DNA of 64,000 nucleotides from Rhodobacteraceae bacterium Alg231-04 (GTDB lineage: Bacteria; Pseudomonadota; Alphaproteobacteria; Rhodobacterales; Rhodobacteraceae): assembly GCA_900143635.1 (NCBI GenBank), contig FREY01000001.1:279324-343323 (forward strand), written 5' to 3'. The stretch's first letter is position 1; each line of letters starts with the position of its first letter. The position numbers and the translations under genes are program-made. The notes beneath the pieces were generated by a model that made no database searches, had not been told where the DNA came from, and saw only the letters and a program-made list of their open reading frames with translations. This document shows, one piece after another, positions 7,709-20,013 of the stretch.

Positions 7709-7849
7709 ATGCTGGAAGTCCTGTTTGTAACAGCAGGGGCGCTATTTGCCGCCTGCTATGTCAGCTCTCGCATTTCCGCGCGCCGGATCCGCCGCAATCG
7801 CAATGGGCGCCTGGCCGAAAACATCGTGCTGTTCCCGCCTGACTACTGA
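7709..7849 (+). CDS. Small putative membrane protein, 46 residues
   Basis: The ATG follows the response-regulator stop by one base. The protein has one hydrophobic N-terminal helix ('LEVLFVTAGALFAACYV'), then a very basic stretch 'SARRIRRNRNG' and a short tail. By the positive-inside rule the tail should stay in the cytoplasm. Close spacing suggests translational coupling to the response regulator. I know no family for it, so its reality rests on spacing and the sensible membrane-basic design. Confidence 0.5.
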   Translation: MLEVLFVTAGALFAACYVSSRISARRIRRNRNGRLAENIVLFPPDY

Positions 7850-7874
7850 CAGCCGCAGCCACGGCTGATCAGGA

Positions 7875-9041
7875 TCACCGTAAAAGGCCGGGATCGCCGC
7901 CCAATTGCATACCGGGGAAAACTTCCCGCTCGAGTGCTGCTGCCCCGACACCCGTCAGGCCGTGCAGCACCCATCCCACCTGGGATCGCAGATCAGCAAG
8001 TGGCATCAGGTCCCGGCGCTCATAGAGATCCGCCTCTGCCAGTCCGGGCCAGCGACCGTGAACTTTGCCACCACGCACCGCCCCACCTGCGAGGATCATC
8101 GCGCCGCCGGTACCATGATCTGTTCCTCCGGTGCCGTTTTCACGCGCGGTGCGACCAAATTCGGTAAGGCACAGCACCGCCGTTCGATCCCATATACCGG
8201 GGCCGACCCCGTTTTGCAGCGCCACAAGTGTTTCGGCCAAACGGGTCAGCGCCGACGTCATGCCCTTGACCTGACCGGCATGGGTATCCCACCCATTGAT
8301 CGAAAACCCGGCGATCCGCGCGTCGCCGCGCAGCTGTTCGGCGGTGAAGTCCGCCAGTTTTTGATGGGCCTTGCCTTTTGGCTGCCCGGATTGGTCGCGC
8401 CCCGCAGACAAGTCCAGAGCATCCGCAAGGGCCGGGGCAAACAATGGGTCGTCCTCCATGATCAGATGGGCCAGCCGTTCGGCCTGCGGACTCATGCTCA
8501 GCTCAGCCTCCGGCGACCATGCGGTAAAGGGCGCTGCGCCGCGCAACAGCGCAAGTTCACCGTCACCCGCCGCCAGCGCCATGCGGGCCTGCGCGCCGGG
8601 CATTTGGCCAATCAAACGGTTGAGCCATCCGTCCCTTTGTCCGGTCAGGCCGGCCGTGCCCGCCTCCAGCACATCCTGCCCATCAAAATGGCTGCGTTTG
8701 TCGCGATACGGCGTGGAGACCGCTTGCACGAACCCCAATTCCCCCGCCTTCCACATCGGCATCAGCGGTGACAGAACGGGATGAAGTGAAAAGAATCCGT
8801 CCAGATCAACGGCGCCATGCGCCGGACCACCCCGCAGGCCCGGTCGCAACGCTGCAAAATCAGGATCGCCATAGGGCTGCACCACGTCCAGCGCGTCCAT
8901 TCCGCCGCGCAGGATGATGACCACCAACCGGGCATCCATCGGAGCGGCAGCAAAGGTAACCGGCGTCAGCAGGGGGCTCGCTGCGGCCGAACAGCCCAGC
9001 ATCGCTGAGCGGGTGAGAAAGGATCGTCTGCCAATTCGCAT
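7875..9041 (-). CDS. DUF1501 domain protein with Tat signal peptide
   Basis: A 388-residue protein with a twin-arginine signal 'RRSFLTRSAM' followed by a hydrophobic stretch and Ala-rich cleavage region, so it is probably exported folded. The DUF1501 body (sulfatase/alkaline-phosphatase-like fold) shows 'VVIILRGGMDALDVVQP', 'GWDTHAGQ' and 'TEFGRTARENGTGGTDHG'. The ATG at 9041 is preferred over GTG 9047 because GAGGGGA then sits six bases upstream. The gene follows the DUF1800 gene by 11 bp. DUF1501/DUF1800 pairs are common, but their substrate is unknown. Confidence 0.9.
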   Translation of the reverse strand: MRIGRRSFLTRSAMLGCSAAASPLLTPVTFAAAPMDARLVVIILRGGMDALDVVQPYGDPDFAALRPGLRGGPAHGAVDLDGFFSLHPVLSPLMPMWKAGELGFVQAVSTPYRDKRSHFDGQDVLEAGTAGLTGQRDGWLNRLIGQMPGAQARMALAAGDGELALLRGAAPFTAWSPEAELSMSPQAERLAHLIMEDDPLFAPALADALDLSAGRDQSGQPKGKAHQKLADFTAEQLRGDARIAGFSINGWDTHAGQVKGMTSALTRLAETLVALQNGVGPGIWDRTAVLCLTEFGRTARENGTGGTDHGTGGAMILAGGAVRGGKVHGRWPGLAEADLYERRDLMPLADLRSQVGWVLHGLTGVGAAALEREVFPGMQLGGDPGLLR

Positions 9042-9052
9042 GTTCACTCCCC

Positions 9053-10435
9053 TCAGCGGCGCTGAAACGCCGGAGCGCTCAGCACCAGACCAATGGCTTC
9101 GGGTCGGGTTTCAGCAGAACGGGCGGCAAACAGAACCCGCCCATCGGCGAAATCTCCCAGCGCAGAACGGGCAAAGACCTGCGGATCGGGCAAATCTCTG
9201 CGCATCCGGCGCGGCGCTGACATCGCCCAGCCCATACGCGCCGCCAGCCCGTGTGCGGTTACCCAGTTTTCATCTTCTTCCGGCCAGCCGTCCGGGCCGG
9301 GCGGTGCCTCCCAATGCTGCCCCATCCGGGCCAGCGGGGTGATCAGCCCCCGCTTTATCCCCTTGGCACCGACACGGCTGATATCGGCCTCTGTCAGCCC
9401 CAACGCCCGCCCGGCGGAGGCCGCATAGTCAAAGGGAGGTTTGATGTTGGTCAGTTCTGCACCCCACGCAGAGGGATGCGCCAACAGGGCATCGGTCACG
9501 GCAAGAAGATCACCGCCGGTGTGCAGAAATACCTCCTCCAGATCGCGCACAAGATGCGGATCCGGCGTATCGCTGACAAAATGCACCGCCAGTTTCCCGG
9601 CGATGTGGCGGGCTGTTGCGGGATGCACCGCCAGATCTGCCAGCGCTGCCTTTATCGTATCCAGCCCATGCCCTGCGTAGGTTTTTCCGGCAATGGTTTC
9701 CGATCCGGGCTGGGCATGGCTTTTGCGAAATTTCAGCTGACTGCCCTTGCTGAGCGTGAGGCCAGCCAGCAGCCCGGCCAACTGGCGCACATCCGTCTGG
9801 CTGTAGGGGCCACCAACACCCAGCGTATGCAGCTCGAGGATCTCGCGGGCCAGGTTTTCGTTCAACCCACGGGCCCCATCGGATTTCATTGCTGTCCGGC
9901 TGCCTTCGCCGACGGACCGGGTTTGATCGAGGTAGCGCAGCATCATTGGGTGCAGCACAGCAGAGATCAGCAAGGCCGAAAAATCCCCCGCGACATGGGG
10001 TCTAATGGCGCTTTCCGCATAAGACGTCGCAGCGTATTTCATCAGGCCTGTTTTTCCACGCACGGTGAAATGATCCGCCCAGAATCTGACCAACCGTTCG
10101 CGCAGCCCATCCTGGGTGCGGCTCCACCGGAGCAGCTGTTGGGCGGCCCAAAGGGTATGATCCTCGCGTGTCTGCTGGCGCAGGGCCTTGTACCGGGACC
10201 GCAAGCCGCCCTCGCCTTCACCAGCCGCCTCCATGTCCTGACTTTTGGTCCGCAGCTTTCGGTATTTTACCTGCAATCCGGCGAGATGAGAGAACGAAGG
10301 CACAGGAAAGGCCTGCGCCGCCGCGTCCGGCCCTGTCAGCGCGGCCAGCATCTGGGCGCGCGTCTGCGGAGGCGCGATATCGGCAGAGAGCCCGCATCCA
10401 AATCGGATCGCGGCCAGCTGCGGTGAAAACCCCAT
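9053..10435 (-). CDS. DUF1800 domain-containing protein
   Basis: A 460-residue protein matching DUF1800. Typical pieces are 'LVRFWADHFTVRG' near 130, 'NENLAREILELHTLGVGG' near 210, 'HPATARHIAGKLAVHFVSD' near 290 and 'RRMRRDLPDPQ' near the end. The ATG at 10435 follows an AGGTG site and removes an unlikely N-terminal extension. No clear signal peptide is present, whereas the partner DUF1501 protein has a Tat signal; co-export of the pair is conceivable. The biochemical function is unknown. Confidence 0.88.
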   Translation of the reverse strand: MGFSPQLAAIRFGCGLSADIAPPQTRAQMLAALTGPDAAAQAFPVPSFSHLAGLQVKYRKLRTKSQDMEAAGEGEGGLRSRYKALRQQTREDHTLWAAQQLLRWSRTQDGLRERLVRFWADHFTVRGKTGLMKYAATSYAESAIRPHVAGDFSALLISAVLHPMMLRYLDQTRSVGEGSRTAMKSDGARGLNENLAREILELHTLGVGGPYSQTDVRQLAGLLAGLTLSKGSQLKFRKSHAQPGSETIAGKTYAGHGLDTIKAALADLAVHPATARHIAGKLAVHFVSDTPDPHLVRDLEEVFLHTGGDLLAVTDALLAHPSAWGAELTNIKPPFDYAASAGRALGLTEADISRVGAKGIKRGLITPLARMGQHWEAPPGPDGWPEEDENWVTAHGLAARMGWAMSAPRRMRRDLPDPQVFARSALGDFADGRVLFAARSAETRPEAIGLVLSAPAFQRR

Positions 10436-10502
10436 TTGAATGCACCTAACTCCTGAGTGTCCCACCCAGCCTAGCAGGCTTTGATCCTTCTCGTGCAGTC
10501 CC

Positions 10503-10540
10503 AAAAAGCAAAAAGGCCCAGAGATATCCTCCGGGCCTTT
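10503..10540 (-). terminator. Rho-independent terminator of aspS
   Basis: On the minus strand an 8-bp stem AAAGGCCC/GGGCCTTT (10540-10533 with 10519-10512) is followed by a T-rich tail. It starts 22 bp after the aspS stop codon. Confidence 0.8.
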
Positions 10541-10561
10541 GGATCGTTTGTGATGCAGCGA

Positions 10562-12415
10562 TTACTGGTCTTGCGGAATGACCCGCAGGCCCAGTTCCAT
10601 CAGCTGATCGTTCATCGGCTCGGAAGGCGCCGACATCATCAGGTCTTCGGCGCGCTGGTTCATCGGGAACATGATGACCTCGCGGATGTTGGCCTCATCC
10701 GCCAGCAGCATCACCATACGGTCGATACCGGCCGCGCAGCCACCGTGGGGCGGGGCACCGTACTGGAATGCGTTGACCATGCCACCAAAGCGTTTTTCAA
10801 CTTCGTCTTTGCCATAGCCGGCAATCTCAAAGGCTTTGAACATGATTTCCGGGCGGTGGTTCCGGATCGCGCCCGAAACCAGCTCGTAGCCGTTGCAGGC
10901 CAGGTCATACTGATAGCCCAGCACCTTCAGGGGATCACCCTGCAGCGCTTCCACGCCGCCCTGCGGCATCGAGAAGGGGTTGTGTTCGAAATCGATCTTG
11001 CCGGTCTCTTCGTCTGCTTCGTAGATCGGGAAATCGACGACCCATGCAAAGGCAAACCGGTCCTTATCGGTCAGGCCCAGCTCTTCGCCGATGACGTTAC
11101 GGGCGCGGCCAGCAACGCTTTCAAAGGCTTTTGGCTTACCGCCAAGGAAGAAGGCCGCATCGCCCACGTCCAGACCCAGCTGCTGACGGATCGCTTCGGT
11201 GCGCTCGGGTCCGATGTTCTTGGCCAGCGGGCCTGCGGCCTCGTTGCCGAGTACGATCTCGCCCGATTTGATCAGCGCGTTCACGTCCTTGACGGTGATA
11301 CCACGTTCCTGCGCGATGCTGTCGGGAGACTGCTTGCGCCAGAAGATATAACCCATGCCGGGCAGACCCTCGGCCTGTGCAAACTTGTTCATCCGGTCGC
11401 AGAATTTGCGCGAACCACCTGTGGGAGCCGGGATGGCGCGCACTTCGGTGCCGTCCTGTTCGAGCAATTTGGCGAAGATGGCAAAGCCGGAGCCGCGGAA
11501 ATGCTCGGAGCAATCCTGCATCTTGATCGGGTTGCGCAGGTCCGGCTTGTCCGAGCCGTACCATTTGGCCGCGTCCTTATAGGAAATCTGCGGCCATTCG
11601 GTATCGACCTTGCGGCCGCCACCAAACTCTTCGAACACGCCCTGCATCACCGGCTGGATGGTGTCGAACACGTCCTGTTGGGTGACAAAAGACATCTCAA
11701 GGTCGAGCTGGTAGAAATCGGTGGGCGAGCGGTCGGCGCGCGGGTCCTCGTCGCGGAAACAGGGCGCGATCTGGAAGTATTTGTCAAAACCCGAGACCAT
11801 CATCAGCTGTTTGAACTGCTGTGGGGCCTGCGGCAGGGCGTAGAATTTGCCGGGGTGCTGGCGCGACGGCACCAGAAAGTCACGCGCGCCTTCGGGCGAA
11901 GATGCGGTGATGATCGGCGTTTGATATTCGTTGAAACCCTTGTCCCACATGCGGCGACGGATCGAGGCCACCATGTTGGAGCGCAGCAGCATGTTCTTCT
12001 GCATCTTCTCGCGGCGCAGGTCGAGGTAGCGATAGCGCAGGCGCGTTTCTTCCGGGTATTCCTGATCGCCGAACACCATCAGCGGCAGCTCTTCGGATTT
12101 ACCCAGCACCTCGAGGCCACGGATGAAGACTTCGACTTCACCAGTCGGGATGGAGGCGTTGACGAGGCTCTCGTCGCGCGCCAGCACGTTGCCTTCGATC
12201 TGAATGCACCATTCAGAGCGCACTTTTTCCAGATCAGAGAATACCGGGCTGTCGGGGTCGGCCATCACCTGGGTGATACCGTAGTGGTCGCGCAGGTCGA
12301 TAAACAGCAGGCCGCCGTGATCCCGGATGCGGTGGACCCAACCCGACAGGCGAACGGTTTCGCCCACGTTGGATTTGTTGAGGTCGGCGCAGGTGTGGCT
12401 GCGGTAAGCGTGCAT
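10562..12415 (-). CDS. aspS: Aspartyl-tRNA synthetase
   Basis: A 617-residue class IIb synthetase that charges tRNA with aspartate. The N-terminal OB-fold anticodon-binding domain starts at '[18 protein letters not shown]'. Motif 2 is in the '[19 protein letters not shown]' region and motif 3 is '[11 protein letters not shown]' near the C-terminus. The bacterial GAD insertion is present between them, explaining the length. Whether it is discriminating or also makes Asp-tRNA(Asn) cannot be told here. The ATG at 12415 has a GAAAGGT site; a longer upstream extension is rejected. A terminator follows directly. Confidence 0.97.
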   Translation of the reverse strand: MHAYRSHTCADLNKSNVGETVRLSGWVHRIRDHGGLLFIDLRDHYGITQVMADPDSPVFSDLEKVRSEWCIQIEGNVLARDESLVNASIPTGEVEVFIRGLEVLGKSEELPLMVFGDQEYPEETRLRYRYLDLRREKMQKNMLLRSNMVASIRRRMWDKGFNEYQTPIITASSPEGARDFLVPSRQHPGKFYALPQAPQQFKQLMMVSGFDKYFQIAPCFRDEDPRADRSPTDFYQLDLEMSFVTQQDVFDTIQPVMQGVFEEFGGGRKVDTEWPQISYKDAAKWYGSDKPDLRNPIKMQDCSEHFRGSGFAIFAKLLEQDGTEVRAIPAPTGGSRKFCDRMNKFAQAEGLPGMGYIFWRKQSPDSIAQERGITVKDVNALIKSGEIVLGNEAAGPLAKNIGPERTEAIRQQLGLDVGDAAFFLGGKPKAFESVAGRARNVIGEELGLTDKDRFAFAWVVDFPIYEADEETGKIDFEHNPFSMPQGGVEALQGDPLKVLGYQYDLACNGYELVSGAIRNHRPEIMFKAFEIAGYGKDEVEKRFGGMVNAFQYGAPPHGGCAAGIDRMVMLLADEANIREVIMFPMNQRAEDLMMSAPSEPMNDQLMELGLRVIPQDQ

Positions 12416-12509
12416 GGTTTGACCTTTCGTCACTCGGATCGCCCGCCGGTATCGGCCCGGCGGAACGCGGAATTCATCCGGGCCGATACACAGGGTTGTG
12501 CCGCGCTTG

Positions 12510-13181
12510 TCAAGCAAACTGGCCGGATTGCCCCCCGTCCGAGGCCCAAATAGCCGGGATTTCGCCGCGAAGGGAGTTTGTAAGGCAAATCCCCGCTGCC
12601 GCCATCAGATCAAGCGGCGTCAAAATGGCCTCGCGGACAAGACCCGCCTCTAACAGCCCCTGCCTGTAGACGCCCGGCAGGCAGCCTGCGCTCAGCGGGG
12701 GGGTCAGCCGGGTGCCATCCGGTGCCGTCACCACGATATTTGTGATAGTCCCCTCACAGATCTCGCCGCGTTCATTGAGGAAGATATATTCATCCACCCC
12801 CTGCGGAAGCGCCGCGCGGGCCTTGTCATAGAGCGTGCGGCGGGTTGTCTTATGCTGCAGGAAAACATCGTTAGAATTCAGACGCGCTGCGGCAATGACA
12901 AAGCGCCAGTGGTCCGCCTTGGCTGGCATCTCGGCGATTGACAGGTCCAAGGCCCCATCCGCGGCCAGTGTCAGCCGCCCGCGCAGTGCCGCCTCGCCGC
13001 TCAACCCGTCCAACAGCCGGCCTGCACCGGCGACGTCAAAGGGAATACCAAAGGCAATCGCTGATCGCGCCATGCGTGTCAGGTGCATCTGACGCCGCAG
13101 CACGCCCACCGCAGGCAGGTAGCCGAAGGTTTCTATCAGTCGGAAGCCGGGCTCATCCGGCGCGCATAGCGGGTTTTCCAA
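12510..13181 (-). CDS. pabC: Aminotransferase class IV, probable aminodeoxychorismate lyase
   Basis: A 223-residue PLP enzyme of fold type IV. The catalytic-lysine motif is '[12 protein letters not shown]' (K111), followed by '[16 protein letters not shown]' for phosphate binding. In this family PabC turns 4-amino-4-deoxychorismate into 4-aminobenzoate for folate. It starts inside the end of pabB, with a 46-bp overlap; the 'FRLIETFGY' start region is conserved-looking, so the overlap seems real. The neighbour pabB supports the assignment; a branched-chain or D-amino-acid aminotransferase is less likely. Confidence 0.82.
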   Translation of the reverse strand: MENPLCAPDEPGFRLIETFGYLPAVGVLRRQMHLTRMARSAIAFGIPFDVAGAGRLLDGLSGEAALRGRLTLAADGALDLSIAEMPAKADHWRFVIAAARLNSNDVFLQHKTTRRTLYDKARAALPQGVDEYIFLNERGEICEGTITNIVVTAPDGTRLTPPLSAGCLPGVYRQGLLEAGLVREAILTPLDLMAAAGICLTNSLRGEIPAIWASDGGQSGQFA

Positions 13182-14257
13182 AGCGCTTCCTCGTATTCAG
13201 ATTCTGCGGTCGAATCCCAGACCACCCCGCCGCCAACATTCATCACCGCCTTGCCCGCTTCAACCATCAAGGTACGGATTGCCACATTGAAAGAGGATCG
13301 CCCGTCTGGCGCCGCCCAGCCGATGGAGCCGCAATAGATCTCGCGCGGGCTGGGTTCCAGATCATCGATGATCTCCATCGCACGGATTTTTGGCGCGCCG
13401 GTAATGGATCCGCAGGGGTATAGCGCCGTCAGAATGTCACCGAGGCCAACATCGGGTCGCAGGCGCGCCCGCACCAGCGACACCATCTGATGCACCGTGG
13501 CATAGGTCTCGACCGCGAACAATTCCGGCACGCGGACACTGCCGGTTTCTGCCACCCGGCTGATGTCATTGCGCAAGAGATCCACGATCATCAGGTTTTC
13601 AGCCCGGTTCTTTTCATCCTGACGCAGGAAATCACGGCGACGGGCGTCTTCTGCCTCATCCTCGGACCGGGGCTGAGTGCCCTTCATGGGCCGAGTCTCG
13701 ATCACCCCGTCGGCATCTGTGCAGAAAAACAGTTCCGGGCTGCGGCTCAGCAGATCCGGCAAACCGTCCTGCAAGACCAGCGCGCCATGGCCGACCGGCT
13801 GGCTCAGCGCCAGGGCCGAGTATAGGGCTTCGGAGCTGCCGGTCGTGTCCACATCCAGCGGAAACGTCAGGTTGGCCTGATAGATATCACCCTTGCCGAT
13901 ATTGCGGTTCACCACCTCAAAGGCCTGAGCATAGCGCGTCTGATCCCAGCGCGGCACAATCTCGCCCAGCGCGGCAGGCCCTTCACCCAAAGGCTGCTGG
14001 GAGGGTTCGCCATAAACGCCAAAACACAACAGCGGTAGGCGGCGGTACTCAGGCATGCGCGCGGCCAGTTTGGGTTCCAGCGCATAGCCAAGCTCATAAG
14101 AGGCATAGCCGGCCAGCCAATGGCCCTCACCACGGGCATCATCCAGCGCCGCAAAAGCCGCGGGCACGTCTTCAGGCGCATCGGCCCGGATCACCCGAAC
14201 AGGCGCGTCAAAACACGTCCCCGGCCCCATCGGCCCCTGGTCAAAGCGTATGCGCAC
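13136..14257 (-). CDS. pabB: Aminodeoxychorismate synthase component I
   Basis: A 373-residue chorismate-binding enzyme. It aminates chorismate to 4-amino-4-deoxychorismate with ammonia from a PabA-type glutaminase, which is not in the window. Family signatures are 'RPMKGTQPRS' near 185, 'DLLRNDISRVAETG' near 225 and 'GSITGAPKIRAMEII' near 285. It is shorter than E. coli PabB at the N-terminus, as is usual for this alphaproteobacterial type. pabC overlaps its 3' end, giving a compact folate operon. Confidence 0.9.
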   Translation of the reverse strand: MRIRFDQGPMGPGTCFDAPVRVIRADAPEDVPAAFAALDDARGEGHWLAGYASYELGYALEPKLAARMPEYRRLPLLCFGVYGEPSQQPLGEGPAALGEIVPRWDQTRYAQAFEVVNRNIGKGDIYQANLTFPLDVDTTGSSEALYSALALSQPVGHGALVLQDGLPDLLSRSPELFFCTDADGVIETRPMKGTQPRSEDEAEDARRRDFLRQDEKNRAENLMIVDLLRNDISRVAETGSVRVPELFAVETYATVHQMVSLVRARLRPDVGLGDILTALYPCGSITGAPKIRAMEIIDDLEPSPREIYCGSIGWAAPDGRSSFNVAIRTLMVEAGKAVMNVGGGVVWDSTAESEYEEALWKTRYARRMSPASD

Positions 14258-14360
14258 GTCTTACCCCATCAGTTCAGGCTGTCTTATACCGCCACTTCCC
14301 TATATCGGAAGGGTGAAAGCGGCAAATCCCGGCTGGATTGCGATCTGTTCCATATCCCCC

Positions 14361-14388
14361 TTGCACCTTTCGAGCCGGGGCCTATAAC
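14361..14388 (+). promoter_or_regulatory. Predicted sigma-70 promoter of carB
   Basis: The -35 hexamer TTGCAC (14361-14366) and -10 hexamer TATAAC (14383-14388) are separated by 16 bp and lie 61 bp before the carB ATG. This is one of the cleaner housekeeping promoter matches in the window. Confidence 0.5.
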
Positions 14389-14449
14389 GCAGGACAATTT
14401 GGGCGCATGGGGGCGCCCCTGAGTCGTGCAAAACCGAAGGAATCTGGCC

Positions 14450-17782
<3,333 letters not shown>

Positions 17783-17794
17783 GCGCCGTCCAAC

Positions 17795-17815
17795 AAATGA
17801 TCCTAGGGATCATTT
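17795..17815. repeat. Perfect 9-bp inverted repeat after carB
   Basis: AAATGATCC, a 3-base TAG centre and GGATCATTT form a perfect palindrome 13 bp after the carB stop. It has no T-tract, so it is more likely a 3'-end stabilising hairpin or a protein-binding site than the main terminator, which lies at 17878. Confidence 0.5.
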
Positions 17816-17877
17816 GAGGCGCGAACGGGCGGAGCCCAGGACCAAACGGGCATTGCCCCGGATCGGTTAAACACAGA

Positions 17878-17904
17878 AACCCGGCCCCAGCGGCCGGGTT
17901 TTCT
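17878..17904 (+). terminator. Rho-independent terminator of carB
   Basis: A 9-bp stem AACCCGGCC/GGCCGGGTT (17878-17886 with 17892-17900) with a 5-base loop is followed by TTCTATTTC. Confidence 0.8.
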
Positions 17905-18007
17905 ATTTCAGAATCCCCATTCCCTCACGTCAGTTCCCGGCAGCTAACTGGCAGCGACAACCCACTTTACCTATATCTGGTCCATCAATACGGATCGAGA
18001 TCACGCC

Positions 18008-19132
18008 ATGCATACGCCAGCCATCACCGGATCCGGGGTCTTCACCCCGCCCCACAGCATCTCCAATGCCGAGCTTGTTACGGCCTTCAACGCCTATGCA
18101 GACCGGTTCAATGCCCAGAACGCCGCAGCCATCGATGCAGGAACACAGGTCGCACTGGCGCATTCTTCGGAAGAGTTCATCTTCAAGGCCTCAGGCATCG
18201 AACAGCGCTATGTGATGACGCGCGACGGCATTCTGGACCCGGCCGTCATGCACCCGATCCTGCCCGAACGTGCAGATGCCGAGCCTTCTGTTATGGCCGA
18301 AATGGCGCTGGATGCGGCACTGAAGGCGCTGGCACAGGCGGGACGCGACCCCGCTGAGGTGGATTTGGTGATCTGTGCCGCGTCCAACCTGGAACGCGCC
18401 TATCCGGCCGTGGCAATCGAAATCCAGTCCCTGCTGGGGGCGGGCGGCATGGCGTTTGACATGAACGTGGCTTGTTCCTCTGCGACCTTCGGGCTTCAGG
18501 CCGCAGCCGACATGATCCGGTCCGGCTCGGTCCGGTGTGCCTTGATCGTGAACCCTGAGATCTGCTCGGCCCATCTGGAGTGGCGCGACAGGGATTGTCA
18601 CTTCATCTTTGGCGATGTGGCGACGGCCATGGTGGTCGAACGCAAGGGTGACGCCAAAGGCGCACACTTCGAAGTGCTCTCGACCCGCTGTGCGACGCAG
18701 TTCTCCAATAACATCCGCAATAACAACGGCTTCCTGCGCCGCAGCCATATCGGCGCCATGCAGGACCGGCGCGACATGCAGTTCATGCAAAACGGGCGCA
18801 AAGTGTTCAAGGAAGTGCTGCCGATGGTCAGCCAGCATATCGCGAACCATATGGCTGACGAAGGTGTCGCGGCGGATGACCTCAGCCGTCTGTGGCTACA
18901 TCAGGCCAACAAGACGATGAATGATTTCATTGGCAAAAAGGTTTTAGGGCGCACGCCTGCAGCCGGTGAGCAGCCCAATATTCTGCAGGACTATGCCAAT
19001 ACATCCTCAGCCGGGTCGATCATCGCTTTCTCAAAATACTCTGATGATCTGGAAGAGGGCAGCACCGGGCTGATCTGCTCGTTTGGGGCGGGCTACTCGG
19101 TGGGTTCGGCCCTGCTACGGCGTTGCAGCTAA
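18008..19132 (+). CDS. 3-oxoacyl-ACP synthase III, long FabH-like type
   Basis: A 374-residue thiolase-fold condensing enzyme, about 50 residues longer than classical FabH. The catalytic triad is present: C156 in 'NVACSSATFG', H298 in 'LHQANKTMNDF' and N331 in 'YANTSSAG'. The long N-terminal insertion ('AFNAYADRFNAQNAAAIDAG') and 'EFIFKASGIEQRYVM' resemble the bacterial KAS III group that primes fatty-acid synthesis from longer acyl-CoA, as described for Pseudomonas PA3286. Substrate preference here is therefore an inference. It is transcribed alone after the carB terminator. Confidence 0.88.
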   Translation: MHTPAITGSGVFTPPHSISNAELVTAFNAYADRFNAQNAAAIDAGTQVALAHSSEEFIFKASGIEQRYVMTRDGILDPAVMHPILPERADAEPSVMAEMALDAALKALAQAGRDPAEVDLVICAASNLERAYPAVAIEIQSLLGAGGMAFDMNVACSSATFGLQAAADMIRSGSVRCALIVNPEICSAHLEWRDRDCHFIFGDVATAMVVERKGDAKGAHFEVLSTRCATQFSNNIRNNNGFLRRSHIGAMQDRRDMQFMQNGRKVFKEVLPMVSQHIANHMADEGVAADDLSRLWLHQANKTMNDFIGKKVLGRTPAAGEQPNILQDYANTSSAGSIIAFSKYSDDLEEGSTGLICSFGAGYSVGSALLRRCS

Positions 19133-19197
19133 GGCGCGCGCCGACATCCAGATGACCTGCACGCCTGCGGCCTCGGCCACCGAACAGATCACCGGGT

Positions 19198-19653
19198 TCA
19201 GGCGCTTTCATCCTCAAGATGCAGCTTCATATCGATCAGGACCTGCTGCAGCATCACCGTCTCGCGCAGCAGGCGCTTTGCCTCATTCACGGTGATGATG
19301 CCATCCGCCATGGCTTCCTGATATTCACTCATCAGCATGGCAAACCGCTGGCTGAGCGCGATGACATCAGAATTCACCCCACCTGACGGTGTTTCGGTCT
19401 TTTGGCCATCATAGCTCAGCATGATATTGCGCAAATCCGCCAAAGCCGAGGTCACATGCGGATAAGACGCCGCCTCCTCCAGCTTGGCCACCGCGTCCAC
19501 AGGCATGAACCGTTCAGCGTGTTCCGCATTGTCCGAGTAATACCGCCCGAGCGTCGCCTTCGACTTGCCGGTCAACCTGCACGCCGCCTCAATGCCGACA
19601 TCTTTGACCAGCGCCTCGGTGTGTTTCTTGAGATAACTACCTATGTCTGCCAT
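19198..19653 (-). CDS. Putative HTH protein, weakly phage CII-like
   Basis: A 151-residue protein. Residues 5-45 resemble a helix-turn-helix ('EAACRLTGKSKATLGRYYSD'), residues 50-75 continue with 'FMPVDAVAKLEEAA', and the C-terminal helix ('EAMADGIITVNEAKRLLRE') resembles the oligomerisation part of phage regulatory protein CII. The ATG at 19653 has GGAAAAGAG upstream; a longer start is possible but lacks a site. No other phage genes are near. An imperfect inverted repeat lies 34-64 bp upstream and could be its own operator. The function is inferred and uncertain. Confidence 0.65.
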   Translation of the reverse strand: MADIGSYLKKHTEALVKDVGIEAACRLTGKSKATLGRYYSDNAEHAERFMPVDAVAKLEEAASYPHVTSALADLRNIMLSYDGQKTETPSGGVNSDVIALSQRFAMLMSEYQEAMADGIITVNEAKRLLRETVMLQQVLIDMKLHLEDESA

Positions 19654-20013
19654 CAACTCTTTTCCGGGTCTCAAAAATTTGCGCCCAATGGGGGAAGATG
19701 CAAAACATTTTCCCATTAATATCTCTTAATCCAAATGTAACTGTAACACCATCCCCGGTATGTTGCGGGGTCTCTAACGAGTGCAGCGACGCTACGTTGC
19801 GGGTAGCGAGTGGGAGCAGGGTAGGGAAGAGTGAGTCTCCTGATCCTCCGGTCGTATTTTCGGCCTTTGAACGTCACCAGATAGGGTCTGTCCTATCTAT
19901 TCCAAAGGGTTCCGGCCTGGATGGGGTCGTCTGTCGGGTGGCGTTCATACAGAACTGATCGATCCGCTGAAATACCGGTTTTCCGCGGGCTCAGCAGCCG
20001 CTAAACCAAACCC
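19654..20013. other. 360-bp intergenic region with an inverted repeat and three hairpins
   Basis: No credible gene is seen here. The left part is AT-rich, with an imperfect inverted repeat AATGGG/CCCATT (19687-19717) and a direct TGTAAC-TGTAAC. Then follow three simple hairpins: CCCCG/CGGGG (19753-19770), CGCTAC/GTAGCG (19790-19808) and AGATAGG/CCTATCT (19879-19898). The spacing and GC drop would fit an unannotated structured RNA, or regulatory DNA for the flanking HTH gene and tdk. A weak open frame at 19698-19958 looks non-coding. Confidence 0.45.

Noticed and set aside
10481..12553. Very long open frame on the plus strand, antisense to aspS
   Set aside because: It mirrors the codon structure of aspS, a certain gene on the minus strand; high GC makes such antisense frames common, and the product matches nothing.
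19698..19958. 86-residue open frame in the region before tdk
   Set aside because: Composition is not protein-like, there is no good start signal and the region shows hairpins; more likely non-coding.
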